From positions 558,001 to 622,000 of the forward strand of contig NZ_CP166194.1 of the NCBI RefSeq assembly GCF_045679545.1: a DNA stretch of 64,000 nt. The letters are read 5' to 3'. Made by a program: the position numbers and the translations under genes. The notes under the pieces were generated by a model. It made no database searches. It was not told where the DNA came from and worked only from the letters and a program-made list of their open reading frames with translations. Each line of letters opens with the position of its first letter. Position 1 is the stretch's first letter. This document shows, piece by piece, positions 1 to 8,141 of the stretch. Source of the stretch: Enterovibrio sp045679545 (GTDB lineage: Bacteria; Pseudomonadota; Gammaproteobacteria; Enterobacterales; Vibrionaceae).

Positions 1-391
1 AAGGTATTTCGCGTTCACCTTCAACGGGTACCCATAATACTTTGGATAACTTATTGCGGATGTGGCTATTTTCCCATGTCAGCCCGTGAACACCCGTTAG
101 CGGCGCAACGCAGACGAAGGTGGTTTCTAGCGGTTTACCGCTATGACTGATCGGGATCGATTTCAGCTCAATACCAAGATCCTGAAAATCTTGCTCTGGC
201 TTGCTTCCTGCTGTTGCCCCTAAGCAAGTTTCCAACAACATACCGACCCAACCTTTTTCGCGACGAAGATCCACAGGGCAGGTAATGCCTCGCTGTGCGG
301 CAAGTTCGCCGAGTGGAAAGCCTGCCAATGCGTAAGCACGTTCGAGCAATTCGTGTTCGGTGTTTGGAGCAAGGATCATGCGGTCTACCAT
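1..391 (-). CDS. mutH: DNA mismatch repair endonuclease MutH (partial, C-terminus beyond left edge)
   Basis: MutH nicks the unmethylated strand at hemimethylated GATC sites once MutS and MutL have recognised a mismatch. About 130 N-terminal codons are present (the E. coli protein is about 229 residues); the rest lies left of the window. The catalytic D-x6-E-x-K motif is intact: D68, E75 and K77 within KPEQDFQDLGIELKSIP, followed by the conserved TTFVCVAPLTG stretch. The ATG at 389-391 directly follows an in-frame TGA, so translation cannot start further upstream; a second ATG four codons inside is an alternative. No clear Shine-Dalgarno precedes either. It is divergent from rppH, the usual order in related genomes. 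Identification is firm, the start less so. Confidence 0.93.
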   Translation of the reverse strand, partial: MVDRMILAPNTEHELLERAYALAGFPLGELAAQRGITCPVDLRREKGWVGMLLETCLGATAGSKPEQDFQDLGIELKSIPISHSGKPLETTFVCVAPLTGVHGLTWENSHIRNKLSKVLWVPVEGEREIP

Positions 392-1008
392 TCAGTCATC
401 AACGCCAGAACGCTATCAGCCTCGCGTTCAAAACGCCAGTGTTGTATAGGGCAGACAATGCGATCATTGTAACCAGAAGCATGTTTAAAGGTTATCCACA
501 AGGATCTGGCGAGAAACATGATTTTTTCGTTCATGGATGCATGTACAGTGCTTTTATCACCTTGATTACATAAGAATCGTACAGTATTGATGGTGAAACG
601 TACGAATGGTGTGGGTAACTCTTCGTTTGGTGGATCTTTGAGCACTTAAAGATCTTCGCGATATTCTGATATCAAAACTTATGAGATTCATTATTCTTAC
701 TGTTTTAACTTGATGATATTTATTGATTTATCTTGGTTTTTCGATTTTTGATTCTCATGGTAGAGCACCAATCCATGAAGGTTGTTGTCGGTTTAAAAGA
801 TGTTCTTCACAAATCTATCCACAGAAAGCGTGAATAAATGTGCGTTTGGTCTCATCACCTTGTTTATAACTTAGGAGGAGTGTGTGTTTTATCCCTAAAG
901 GCGGTTGGACTCCCCAAAAAATGCGTTTCATACACAATGTTTGTTTACCACTGTGTACATAGTGTGAAAAAATCACTGTTAATAGAGATTTATATTTGAG
1001 GTCGTCCA
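392..1008. other. mutH-rppH divergent intergenic region
   Basis: A 617-bp gap with no convincing gene. Its middle (about 660-770) is AT-rich and probably carries promoters. Position 492-500 reads TTATCCACA, a perfect DnaA-box consensus, and 814-822 reads CTATCCACA, one mismatch away. A perfect Shine-Dalgarno-like AGGAGG lies at 873-878 with only very short GTG reading frames behind it. The minus-strand open frame at 385-645 overlaps the mutH start and resembles no family I know. Confidence 0.5.
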
Positions 1009-1536
1009 GTGATAGATGGCGATGGCTACCGTCCCAATGTTGGGATAGTAATATGCAACAGCCACGGTCAGGTTCTCTGGGCTCGTCGATATGGACAACA
1101 TTCCTGGCAATTTCCCCAAGGTGGTATTGATGATGGTGAAACGCCAGAACAAGCCATGTATAGAGAGTTATACGAGGAAGTAGGGCTCTCGAAAAAAGAC
1201 GTAAAGATCTTGGCGACAAGTCGCCATTGGTTGCGATACAAGTTGCCAAAACGTCTGGTTCGATGGGATTCAAAGCCAGTATGTATCGGGCAAAAACAAA
1301 AATGGTTTTTGCTCAAGCTGGAATGTGACGAGTCAAAAGTGAACATGCAACGGAGTGGTACGCCAGAATTTGATGGTTGGCGTTGGGTCAGTTACTGGTA
1401 TCCGGTTAGGCAGGTGGTGTCGTTTAAACGCGATGTTTACCGACGCGCAATGAAAGAATTTGCGGCGATTGCGATGCCTTTTCGTGAGCGAAAAGTGAAG
1501 CGCACTAAAGGTAAACGAGGTTCAACTAAAAACTAA
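1009..1536 (+). CDS. rppH: RNA pyrophosphohydrolase RppH (Nudix)
   Basis: RppH converts the 5'-triphosphate of mRNAs to a monophosphate, which triggers RNase E-dependent decay. The 175-residue protein matches the usual length of about 176. A complete Nudix box, G-x5-E-x7-REL-x2-E-E-x-G-L, spans residues 38-60 and carries the metal-binding glutamates E53, E56 and E57. The start is a GTG at 1009-1011 preceded by GAGG at 999-1002. It heads an apparent operon: ptsP begins 21 bp after its stop, as in many gammaproteobacteria. The basic tail (KVKRTKGKRG) is typical of the family. Confidence 0.96.
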   Translation: MIDGDGYRPNVGIVICNSHGQVLWARRYGQHSWQFPQGGIDDGETPEQAMYRELYEEVGLSKKDVKILATSRHWLRYKLPKRLVRWDSKPVCIGQKQKWFLLKLECDESKVNMQRSGTPEFDGWRWVSYWYPVRQVVSFKRDVYRRAMKEFAAIAMPFRERKVKRTKGKRGSTKN

Positions 1537-1557
1537 AGGAAGGCTTAGAGGGCGCCG

Positions 1558-3816
1558 ATGCTAACGAAACTGCGAGATATCGTAAATAACGTGGCGTCAT
1601 CCAGTGACGTTAAGCAAGCGCTCAATACTTTAGTGAGTGAAACCTGTTCAGCGATGGACACAGAGTGTTGCTCTGTTTACATCGCTGATCATGATCGTCA
1701 GGTCTATGAATTGATGGCCACCCAAGGCCTCAATGCTCAATCACGCCGTGTCGCGTTGTCTTTCAATGAAGGTCTCATTGGTCTTGTTGGCCGTCGCGCC
1801 GAACCTATCAATCTTGCCCATGCTAGCGGGCATATCGATTTCAAACACTTTCCTGATATCGGCGAAGACGTTTTCAATGCGTTTCTTGGTACTCCTATCA
1901 TTTATCGACGCCAAGTGCTCGGTGTGTTGGTTGTGCAGCAAAGAGACTCCCGTCAGTTTAATGAAAGCGAAGAGTCATTTCTTGTCACGCTTGCCGCACA
2001 GTTAGCGGTTGTTTTTGCTCACGCCAAAGCGCAAGGTTTGTGGCCAAGTGATGTCAAAGGCTCGCTGCTTTTAGAGGGTGCTGCGGCATCTCCTGGTGTG
2101 GCGATCGCCAAAGCATGGTGCGATGTGTCGCAGCCAAGACTTGACTTGGTATTGCCTGCCTCTTGTTTGGATAACCAGAAAGAGCGTGATCGTCTCGAAG
2201 GGGCAATTAGTGCTGCCATTGCTGATTTTCGTCGTTTACGAAAACGATTAGATAACGAACTCAATCAGGACACGCTGGCGATCTTTGACCTCTTTATCCA
2301 CTTGTTGAATGATCCCGTGCTGCGGAAATCCATGAACGAGCATATTGAGCAGGGCGATCTCGCAGAGTGGGCAGTCAAACAAACCATTGACGCGTTTGCT
2401 GAGCGTTTCCAAAACATGTCAGATCCGTATCTTCGCGAGCGATCGAATGACGTTAAAGAGCTTGGTCAGCGTTTATTGTATTTCCTCGAAAATCAGGAAT
2501 CAAAACAGTGGAACCTTGATGAGCCCGTCATTTTGTTTGCCCGAGAACTAACCGCAGCGATGTTAGCGGCCATTCCTCGCGATTGCTTGGCGGGTGTGGT
2601 GGCAGAAGAGGGCGCGGTGAATGCGCATGCTGCCATTTTGGCTCGGGCATTGGGCATTCCTGCCGTGATGGGGGTGGAATTTAACCCCAAGCTGATTCAT
2701 CAGAAAAAAGTGGTGCTGGACGGCTTTAAAGGTCGCGTGCTGGTTGAGCCCTCTGCGCACATTCTGAAAGAGTACAAACGCCTTCGCGATGAAGAGCTCG
2801 AACTGCAACAGGAAGTGGATAGTGCATTTACTCGTCGCACAGAAACCGCCGATGGAGTGCGGGTTGAGATCCACCTTAATGCGGGATTGAGTGCTGACAC
2901 GAGTATTGCCATTAATCGCGGTGTCGACGGCGTGGGCTTGTACCGGACAGAAGTTCCTTTCTTGATGCAGCGAAGCTTTCCATCAGAAGACGATCAGGTG
3001 AAGCAGTATCGTTCAATTCTTGATTGTTACCCTAAGCAATCAGTCGTGATGCGCACTCTCGACATTGGCGGAGACAAACCGTTACCTTATCTGAAAATTG
3101 AAGAAGACAATCCGTTTTTGGGTTGGCGCGGCATTCGTTTCACGCTCGATCACCCCGATATTTTCCTGATCCAAGTCAGGGCCATGCTGCGTGCCAGTAT
3201 TGGGCGAGGCAATCTTGCGATTCTGCTACCAATGATCTCCGGGCTTTCTGAGCTGCTAGAAGCGAAGACCTTGGTAAATAGGGCATTTAACGATGTATCC
3301 GAAATGGCGTTGTCACAAGGAAAAACACTCAACAAGCCGCGCCTTGGGATCATGGTGGAAGTGCCGTCTGTGCTTTATCAGTTTGATGCCATTGCCCCGC
3401 ATATCGATTTTCTGTCTGTCGGTACGAATGATTTAACGCAGTATCTATTAGCGGTAGATCGAAACAATGCTCGCGTCGCGGACGTCTATGATACATTTCA
3501 TCCCTCAGTTTTGGCGGTATTGCACCAGATATTAGTGAACAGCCAGCGCTTGAAGCTACCTGTCAGTGTGTGTGGTGAATTTGCCGGTGATCCTATCGGT
3601 GCTGCATTGCTGGTGGGGATGGGGTATCGACAGCTGAGTATGAATACGCGTAGCGTTGCCAAAATCAAGTATGTATTACGCCATATCCCGTCAGACGCGC
3701 TTCAAAAGCATGTTCTCGCGATGCAGCAGTTGTCATTAACTGGCGAGATACGCAAAGCCTCCGAAGACTTTTTAGAACGCTATAGCTTGGGTGGACTCAT
3801 CCGAGTCGGCAAATAG
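1558..3816 (+). CDS. ptsP: Phosphoenolpyruvate-protein phosphotransferase PtsP (enzyme I-Ntr)
   Basis: First kinase of the nitrogen PTS; it transfers phosphate from PEP to NPr (PtsO) and then to PtsN, a regulatory chain in the cytoplasm. The 752 residues fit the family. An N-terminal GAF domain (about 15-155) precedes the PTS enzyme I parts: an EIN-like domain (about 170-320), the swivelling phosphohistidine domain with the active His at H357 in AVNAHAAILARALGIPAVMG, and the C-terminal PEP-binding barrel (about 415-690) with VGTNDLTQY and CGEFAGDP. The ATG at 1558 has AAGGAAGG upstream. It lies between rppH and a TSUP permease (9-bp gap), so the four genes up to lgt are probably co-transcribed. 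Confidence 0.97.
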   Translation: MLTKLRDIVNNVASSSDVKQALNTLVSETCSAMDTECCSVYIADHDRQVYELMATQGLNAQSRRVALSFNEGLIGLVGRRAEPINLAHASGHIDFKHFPDIGEDVFNAFLGTPIIYRRQVLGVLVVQQRDSRQFNESEESFLVTLAAQLAVVFAHAKAQGLWPSDVKGSLLLEGAAASPGVAIAKAWCDVSQPRLDLVLPASCLDNQKERDRLEGAISAAIADFRRLRKRLDNELNQDTLAIFDLFIHLLNDPVLRKSMNEHIEQGDLAEWAVKQTIDAFAERFQNMSDPYLRERSNDVKELGQRLLYFLENQESKQWNLDEPVILFARELTAAMLAAIPRDCLAGVVAEEGAVNAHAAILARALGIPAVMGVEFNPKLIHQKKVVLDGFKGRVLVEPSAHILKEYKRLRDEELELQQEVDSAFTRRTETADGVRVEIHLNAGLSADTSIAINRGVDGVGLYRTEVPFLMQRSFPSEDDQVKQYRSILDCYPKQSVVMRTLDIGGDKPLPYLKIEEDNPFLGWRGIRFTLDHPDIFLIQVRAMLRASIGRGNLAILLPMISGLSELLEAKTLVNRAFNDVSEMALSQGKTLNKPRLGIMVEVPSVLYQFDAIAPHIDFLSVGTNDLTQYLLAVDRNNARVADVYDTFHPSVLAVLHQILVNSQRLKLPVSVCGEFAGDPIGAALLVGMGYRQLSMNTRSVAKIKYVLRHIPSDALQKHVLAMQQLSLTGEIRKASEDFLERYSLGGLIRVGK

Positions 3817-3825
3817 GAACATTTT

Positions 3826-4632
3826 ATGGTTGATGCCACCTTATGGCTGTTCGGGGCATGCCTTGTACTCGGCAGTTGCGTGGGTTTGCTAGCAGGCTTA
3901 CTCGGCATTGGTGGTGGTTTGGTTGTCGTACCTGCGTTATCGGTGCTGCTGCCTTGGGCAGGAATAACCCCCTCATTGGTGATGCCAATAGCGCTTGCCA
4001 CGTCGCTCGCCAGTATTGTGATTACGTCTTCTTCCTCCGCCTATACCCATTATCGTTTAGGCAATGTGCTGCCTGCCGTTGTGCGCAGTCTGTTGCCAGG
4101 TATATTGTTGGGTGGTGTGTTAGGAAGCGCGATTGCCGATCGGATGCCCACCGAATATCTGCCACGTGTGTTTGGCGTCATCGTGCTTTTGCTGGCACTT
4201 CAAATGGTGTTATCGCTGCGGGTTAAGCCAGCAAAACCCTTCCCTTCGCCGGCAAGAAATGTATTCAGCGGCGGTCTGATAGGCATGGTTGCTAGCCTTG
4301 CGGGTATCGGAGGTGGTTCATTGACTGTGCCTTACCTCAATTACTATGGCGTTGAAATGCGCCAAGCGATCGGCAGTGCCTCTTTGTGTGGTGTTTTTCT
4401 CGCGTTGGCAGGTATGGCTGGTTTTATCTTTTTTGGGCTGACTCAAACTGAAACCTTACCAAGCTTCAGTGTCGGATATGTTTACTTACCCGCATTGATT
4501 GGTATTGTAGTCACCTCTGTTTTTACCACGCGATACGGCGCGAGGCTGACTTCACGATTGCCAACGCCGATTATCAAGCGTGTTTTTGCCGTGTTCTTGC
4601 TCTTGGTTGGGGCAAGTATGTTTTTAAGCTAA
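3826..4632 (+). CDS. Sulfite exporter TauE/SafE family (TSUP) permease
   Basis: A 268-residue, strongly hydrophobic inner-membrane protein with about eight predicted helices in two homologous halves. Each half starts with a glycine-rich motif, LLGIGGGLVVVPAL near residue 25 and LAGIGGGSLTVPYL near 155, the hallmark of the TSUP/DUF81 family. Family members export or import small sulfur-containing or organic anions; the substrate here cannot be read from sequence. It starts 9 bp after ptsP and ends 13 bp before lgt, so it is an internal operon gene. Its presence between ptsP and lgt is common in Vibrionaceae, but I know no established functional link. Confidence 0.85.
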   Translation: MVDATLWLFGACLVLGSCVGLLAGLLGIGGGLVVVPALSVLLPWAGITPSLVMPIALATSLASIVITSSSSAYTHYRLGNVLPAVVRSLLPGILLGGVLGSAIADRMPTEYLPRVFGVIVLLLALQMVLSLRVKPAKPFPSPARNVFSGGLIGMVASLAGIGGGSLTVPYLNYYGVEMRQAIGSASLCGVFLALAGMAGFIFFGLTQTETLPSFSVGYVYLPALIGIVVTSVFTTRYGARLTSRLPTPIIKRVFAVFLLLVGASMFLS

Positions 4633-4645
4633 GGAAGACAACGCT

Positions 4646-5446
4646 ATGTCTCTGACATTCCCCCAAATAGATCCCATCCTGATTGAAATTGGCCCGCTGG
4701 CGGTACGCTGGTATGGCTTAATGTATCTTGCCGGCTTTGCATTCGCCCTTTGGTTAGCCAACCGTCTTGCTGACAAGCCTGGTAGTGGCTGGACTCGCGA
4801 TGAGGTCAGTGACTTACTGTTTGCAGGGTTCTTGGGCGTTGTGCTGGGCGGGCGTATTGGCTATGTGCTCTTCTATCAATTTGACGCGTTCCTTGCTGAC
4901 CCGATCTTTTTGTTCAAAGTATGGACGGGGGGAATGTCTTTCCATGGTGGCTTGCTGGGTGTTATCGCCGCTATGTTCTGGTTTGCACGCAAAACCAAGC
5001 GCACCTTCTTCACTGTGTCTGATTTCATTGCGCCGCTGGTACCATTTGGGTTGGGTGCAGGACGATTGGGTAACTTTATCAATGGTGAACTGTGGGGGAG
5101 AGCGACAGATGCGCCTTGGGGCGTGATTTTCCCTACAGGTGGGCCGATTGCCCGTCATCCTTCACAGCTTTATGAATTTGCCCTTGAAGGTGTGGTGCTG
5201 TTCCTTATCCTTAACTGGTTTGCTCGCAATCCACGCCCTGCGGGCGCGATTTCAGGCTTATTCTTGATTGGGTATGGTTCGTTCCGCTTTATCGTCGAAT
5301 TCTTCCGTGAGCCTGATGCACACCTCGGCCTATTCGGCGATTGGATAAGCATGGGACAAATTTTGTCGACACCGATGATTATTGGTGGGGCACTCATGAT
5401 GGTTTGGGCATATCGTCGCGCACAAAACGCGACGCGTTCGGCCTAA
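4646..5446 (+). CDS. lgt: Prolipoprotein diacylglyceryl transferase Lgt
   Basis: Lgt transfers diacylglycerol from phosphatidylglycerol to the lipobox cysteine of prolipoproteins, the first step of lipoprotein maturation in the inner membrane. The 266 residues are near the usual length and form about seven membrane helices. The Lgt signature GAGRLGNFINGELWGR is at 137-152 with the essential arginine R140, and the conserved histidine H100 lies in GGMSFHGG. The ATG is preceded by AAGGAAGAC. It ends the rppH operon and is followed by a terminator. lspA, the next enzyme in the pathway, is also in this window at 16981. Confidence 0.97.
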   Translation: MSLTFPQIDPILIEIGPLAVRWYGLMYLAGFAFALWLANRLADKPGSGWTRDEVSDLLFAGFLGVVLGGRIGYVLFYQFDAFLADPIFLFKVWTGGMSFHGGLLGVIAAMFWFARKTKRTFFTVSDFIAPLVPFGLGAGRLGNFINGELWGRATDAPWGVIFPTGGPIARHPSQLYEFALEGVVLFLILNWFARNPRPAGAISGLFLIGYGSFRFIVEFFREPDAHLGLFGDWISMGQILSTPMIIGGALMMVWAYRRAQNATRSA

Positions 5447-5456
5447 TTTGCATTCT

Positions 5457-5485
5457 AAAACCGCAGCCTGTCTGCGGTTTTCTTT
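5457..5485 (+). terminator. Rho-independent terminator after lgt
   Basis: A 10-bp perfect stem, AAAACCGCAG (5457-5466) with CTGCGGTTTT (5472-5481), a 5-nt loop and a short U-rich tail, 11 bp after the lgt stop. Confidence 0.8.
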
Positions 5486-5539
5486 GTCATTAATCTGACA
5501 TCTGGCTTGCTGCTTGGATGGGTAACGTAAGGAAAAATC

Positions 5540-6379
5540 ATGAAGCAATATCTTGATTTGATGCAGGATATCATTGATAACGGCAGCGATCGCGGCGATC
5601 GCACCGGGGTGGGTACGCGTTCTGTCTTTGGTCGACAACTGCGCTTTGATCTCAGTGAAGGTTTCCCGATGCTGACGACCAAGAAACTCTATACACGTGC
5701 CATTATTCAAGAGTTGCTTTGGTTCTTAAATGGCGACACAAACATCAAATATCTGCAAGATAACAACGTCAGTATTTGGGACGAGTGGGCGACAGAAAGC
5801 GGTGACCTTGGCCCTGTATATGGTGCCCAATGGCGTTCATGGGCATGCCCTGATGGCTCTACTGTTGATCAAATCGCCGATCTTATTGAGCAAATCAAAA
5901 CCAAACCTAACTCGCGTCGTCATATCATCACCGCATGGAATCCAGCCGATTTACCGGATGAGAGCATCAGCCCTCAGGCTAACGTTGAGCAAGGTAAAAT
6001 GGCGTTGGCACCTTGCCACTGTTTATTTCAGTTCTATGTTGCTGATGGCAAATTGTCATGCCAGCTTTATCAGCGCAGTGCAGATTACTTCCTTGGTGTA
6101 CCGTTCAATATTGCCAGCTATGCCTTGTTCACGCATATGATTGCGCAGCAATGTGATTTGGAAGTCGGGGACTTTGTCCATACTTTTGGTGATGTGCACC
6201 TTTATCATAATCACCTAACGGATGACATCGTTTTCGAGCAACTTAGACGAGCTCCTGGTAAAAAGCCGACACTGACCATTGCACGTAAGCCAGATTCTAT
6301 TTTTGATTACACGTTGGAAGACTTTGTTATCGAAGGGTATGACGCGCAGCCTAGCATTAAGGCGCCTATCGCGATTTAA
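5540..6379 (+). CDS. thyA: Thymidylate synthase
   Basis: ThyA methylates dUMP to dTMP with methylene-tetrahydrofolate, and is the only de novo source of thymine nucleotides in most bacteria. The catalytic cysteine is C159 in LAPCHCLFQFYV. DRTGVGTRSVFG (phosphate-binding arginine) is at 20-31, and a dUMP-binding RSADYFLGVPFNIASYA segment follows. The protein has 279 residues against 264 in E. coli; the extra length is mostly a loop around 138-152 just before the catalytic motif, which I believe is common in vibrios. The ATG at 5540 has AAGG upstream. It stands alone between two terminators and is positioned after lgt as in E. coli. Confidence 0.97.
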   Translation: MKQYLDLMQDIIDNGSDRGDRTGVGTRSVFGRQLRFDLSEGFPMLTTKKLYTRAIIQELLWFLNGDTNIKYLQDNNVSIWDEWATESGDLGPVYGAQWRSWACPDGSTVDQIADLIEQIKTKPNSRRHIITAWNPADLPDESISPQANVEQGKMALAPCHCLFQFYVADGKLSCQLYQRSADYFLGVPFNIASYALFTHMIAQQCDLEVGDFVHTFGDVHLYHNHLTDDIVFEQLRRAPGKKPTLTIARKPDSIFDYTLEDFVIEGYDAQPSIKAPIAI

Positions 6380-6421
6380 GCATTCAGTTTGAAGAGCTGG
6401 TTTTGAAGGGTTGGTTTTGAG

Positions 6422-6447
6422 AAGCCGGGGGATTCCCCGGCTTTTTT
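6422..6447 (+). terminator. Rho-independent terminator after thyA
   Basis: A 9-bp stem AAGCCGGGG / CCCCGGCTT with a GATT loop followed by TTTTG, 43 bp after the thyA stop. Confidence 0.85.
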
Positions 6448-6524
6448 GTGGTCAATCAAGAGCCGAGCCTAGGAACAGAAGGACCTAGTTACCAGGAAGG
6501 GTGCAACGCCAGCGCTATTTTCCC

Positions 6525-6555
6525 AAAACAAAAACGCCCGCATAAGCGGGCGTTT
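6525..6555 (-). terminator. Rho-independent terminator of nptA (leftward)
   Basis: Stem AAACGCCCGC (6532-6541) with GCGGGCGTTT (6546-6555) and an ATAA loop. On the minus strand it is followed by a T-rich run, just downstream of the leftward nptA stop at 6573. Confidence 0.85.
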
Positions 6556-6572
6556 ATCGAATGCGTGTCGAC

Positions 6573-7718
6573 TTACTGTGTTGCTAACATCACTAGTGAT
6601 GGAATTGCAACAAACACCAGACCAAGGTAAGCAACCACAGCCAACTTGCTCTTAGCTGCAGCATCACCCAGCTTCTCTGCACACTTCAATGGGATTTCGC
6701 GCAAGAATGGCGTACCAAAGATAAGCAGCGTAGCGAGCACGTTGAACACAAGGTGTACCAGCGCGATTTGCAAGGCAAATACCGCATTAGGGCCAGTGAC
6801 TGCCGTCGCTGCCAGTAGCGCAGTGATACAAGTGCCAATGTTTGCACCTAGGGTAAACGGATAGACATCGCGAACCTTAAGGACGTTTGTGCCAACCAAT
6901 GGAACCATCAAGCTCGTTGTCGTTGAAGAAGACTGAACCAGAATTGTCACCAGGGTACCAGATGCAATGCCGTGCATAGGACCACGACCGATTGCATTGT
7001 GAAGAAGCTCTTTAGCGCGACCAACCATCAGTTTGCGCATCAATTTGCCCATCATAGTGATAGCAGCAAAGATAAGCGCGATACCAAGAATAATCAGTGC
7101 AACGCCGCCCCAGTCACCAGGTAGTGAAGAGAAAAGACCTTTGGTGCCGTTAACCAAGGGCTTAGTCAATGGACCCATAAAGTCCAGACCTTTCATGCTC
7201 AGGCTGCCATCAAACATTAGGGGTGCAACCAACCAGCTCGAAATTTTGTCTAGCAGGCCAAACATCATTTCTAAAGGAAGGAAAATGGAGACTGCCATTA
7301 AGTTAAAGAAGTCATGAACCGTTGCACAGGTGAATGCACGGCGGAATTCTTCTTTACAGCGTGCGTGGCCGAGGCTCACCAAGGTATTGGTTACAGTTGT
7401 GCCAACGTTGGCACCCATAATCATAGGAATCGCTGTTTCGACTGGTAAGCCACCGGCAACCAGACCAACAATAATCGATGTGACTGTGCTTGAAGATTGG
7501 ATCAGTGCAGTTGCCACGATACCGATCATCAAACCTGCTACAGGGTGAGAGGCGAATTCAAACAGGGTTCTTGCTTCGTCACCTGCCGCCCATTTAAAAC
7601 CACTACCAACCATGGAAACTGCAACAAGCAGAAGATAAAGCATCAGTGCCAGGTTGGCCCAACGTACCCAATTCTTAGAGCTGTTAATTGGAGCAGCAGT
7701 AGAAGCTTGGGATGTCAT
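6573..7718 (-). CDS. nptA: Na+/phosphate cotransporter, NptA type
   Basis: A 381-residue inner-membrane protein of the Na/Pi type II cotransporter family, which takes up inorganic phosphate with sodium. The two inverted repeats each carry the diagnostic QSSS motif: TALIQSSSTVTS near residue 72 and TILVQSSSTTTS near 262. Each is followed by a G-A-N-[IV]-G-T motif (MGANVGTTVTN and LGANIGTCITA). About eight to ten hydrophobic helices are visible. The start ATG at 7716-7718 is preceded by GGAGATTTCCTT. Vibrio cholerae has a characterised NptA of this family near hlyU, so the assignment also fits the position. It is divergent from nhaA, another sodium-coupled transporter. Confidence 0.93.
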   Translation of the reverse strand: MTSQASTAAPINSSKNWVRWANLALMLYLLLVAVSMVGSGFKWAAGDEARTLFEFASHPVAGLMIGIVATALIQSSSTVTSIIVGLVAGGLPVETAIPMIMGANVGTTVTNTLVSLGHARCKEEFRRAFTCATVHDFFNLMAVSIFLPLEMMFGLLDKISSWLVAPLMFDGSLSMKGLDFMGPLTKPLVNGTKGLFSSLPGDWGGVALIILGIALIFAAITMMGKLMRKLMVGRAKELLHNAIGRGPMHGIASGTLVTILVQSSSTTTSLMVPLVGTNVLKVRDVYPFTLGANIGTCITALLAATAVTGPNAVFALQIALVHLVFNVLATLLIFGTPFLREIPLKCAEKLGDAAAKSKLAVVAYLGLVFVAIPSLVMLATQ

Positions 7719-8141
7719 AAGGAAATCTCCGAGACAGTTGTATGTCAGATTTGTGTCAATGAATTAATCTGAGCGAATAGTAGGTAGGAAATATTTCACT
7801 AATATTACAGTTTTAATCTAGAGCACTGACCAATGGTAAGAATAGGTGTAAAGCCACATGCCAACCTTTGGTTTTTATGAATTAAAACAATAATTTACAT
7901 GTGGTTGTTTGACGAAGTCTAAATGGTCAAAAAGCGTCCAAACAGGCTTTGTTTTTCATCACGGATGTCATGTTTGATGGGCATTTATGACAGAGTTATG
8001 TTTAACACCACGAAAAAAGTGTCATTTTCTGGTGGAAACTTCGGATATTCCGAGGTTTAATCTCCAAACAACCGATTTTTCTTTAATGATGATTGGTGAC
8101 TAGACTAATAGGGATTACTTAATGTTAACGGAGTGCTTTGA
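7719..8141. other. nptA-nhaA divergent intergenic region
   Basis: A 423-bp AT-rich gap between two divergent sodium-transporter genes that must contain both promoters. I see no RNA gene or open frame that resembles a protein, and no confident -35/-10 pair. An ACGGAG Shine-Dalgarno sits 7-12 bp before the nhaA ATG. Confidence 0.4.

Noticed and set aside
295..573. Plus-strand open frame of 92 codons
   Set aside because: Antisense to the 5' end of mutH and without a recognisable domain.
385..645. Minus-strand open frame of 86 codons overlapping the mutH start
   Set aside because: No family resemblance, no ribosome site, and it overlaps mutH in another frame; treated as chance.
392..1008. Possible replication origin because of DnaA-like boxes and AT-rich DNA
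   Set aside because: Only one perfect and one near-perfect box, and none of the usual origin neighbours (mnmG, rsmG, dnaA).
6448..6630. 60-codon frame between thyA and nptA
   Set aside because: It runs through the nptA terminator and the end of nptA on the other strand; no start signal.
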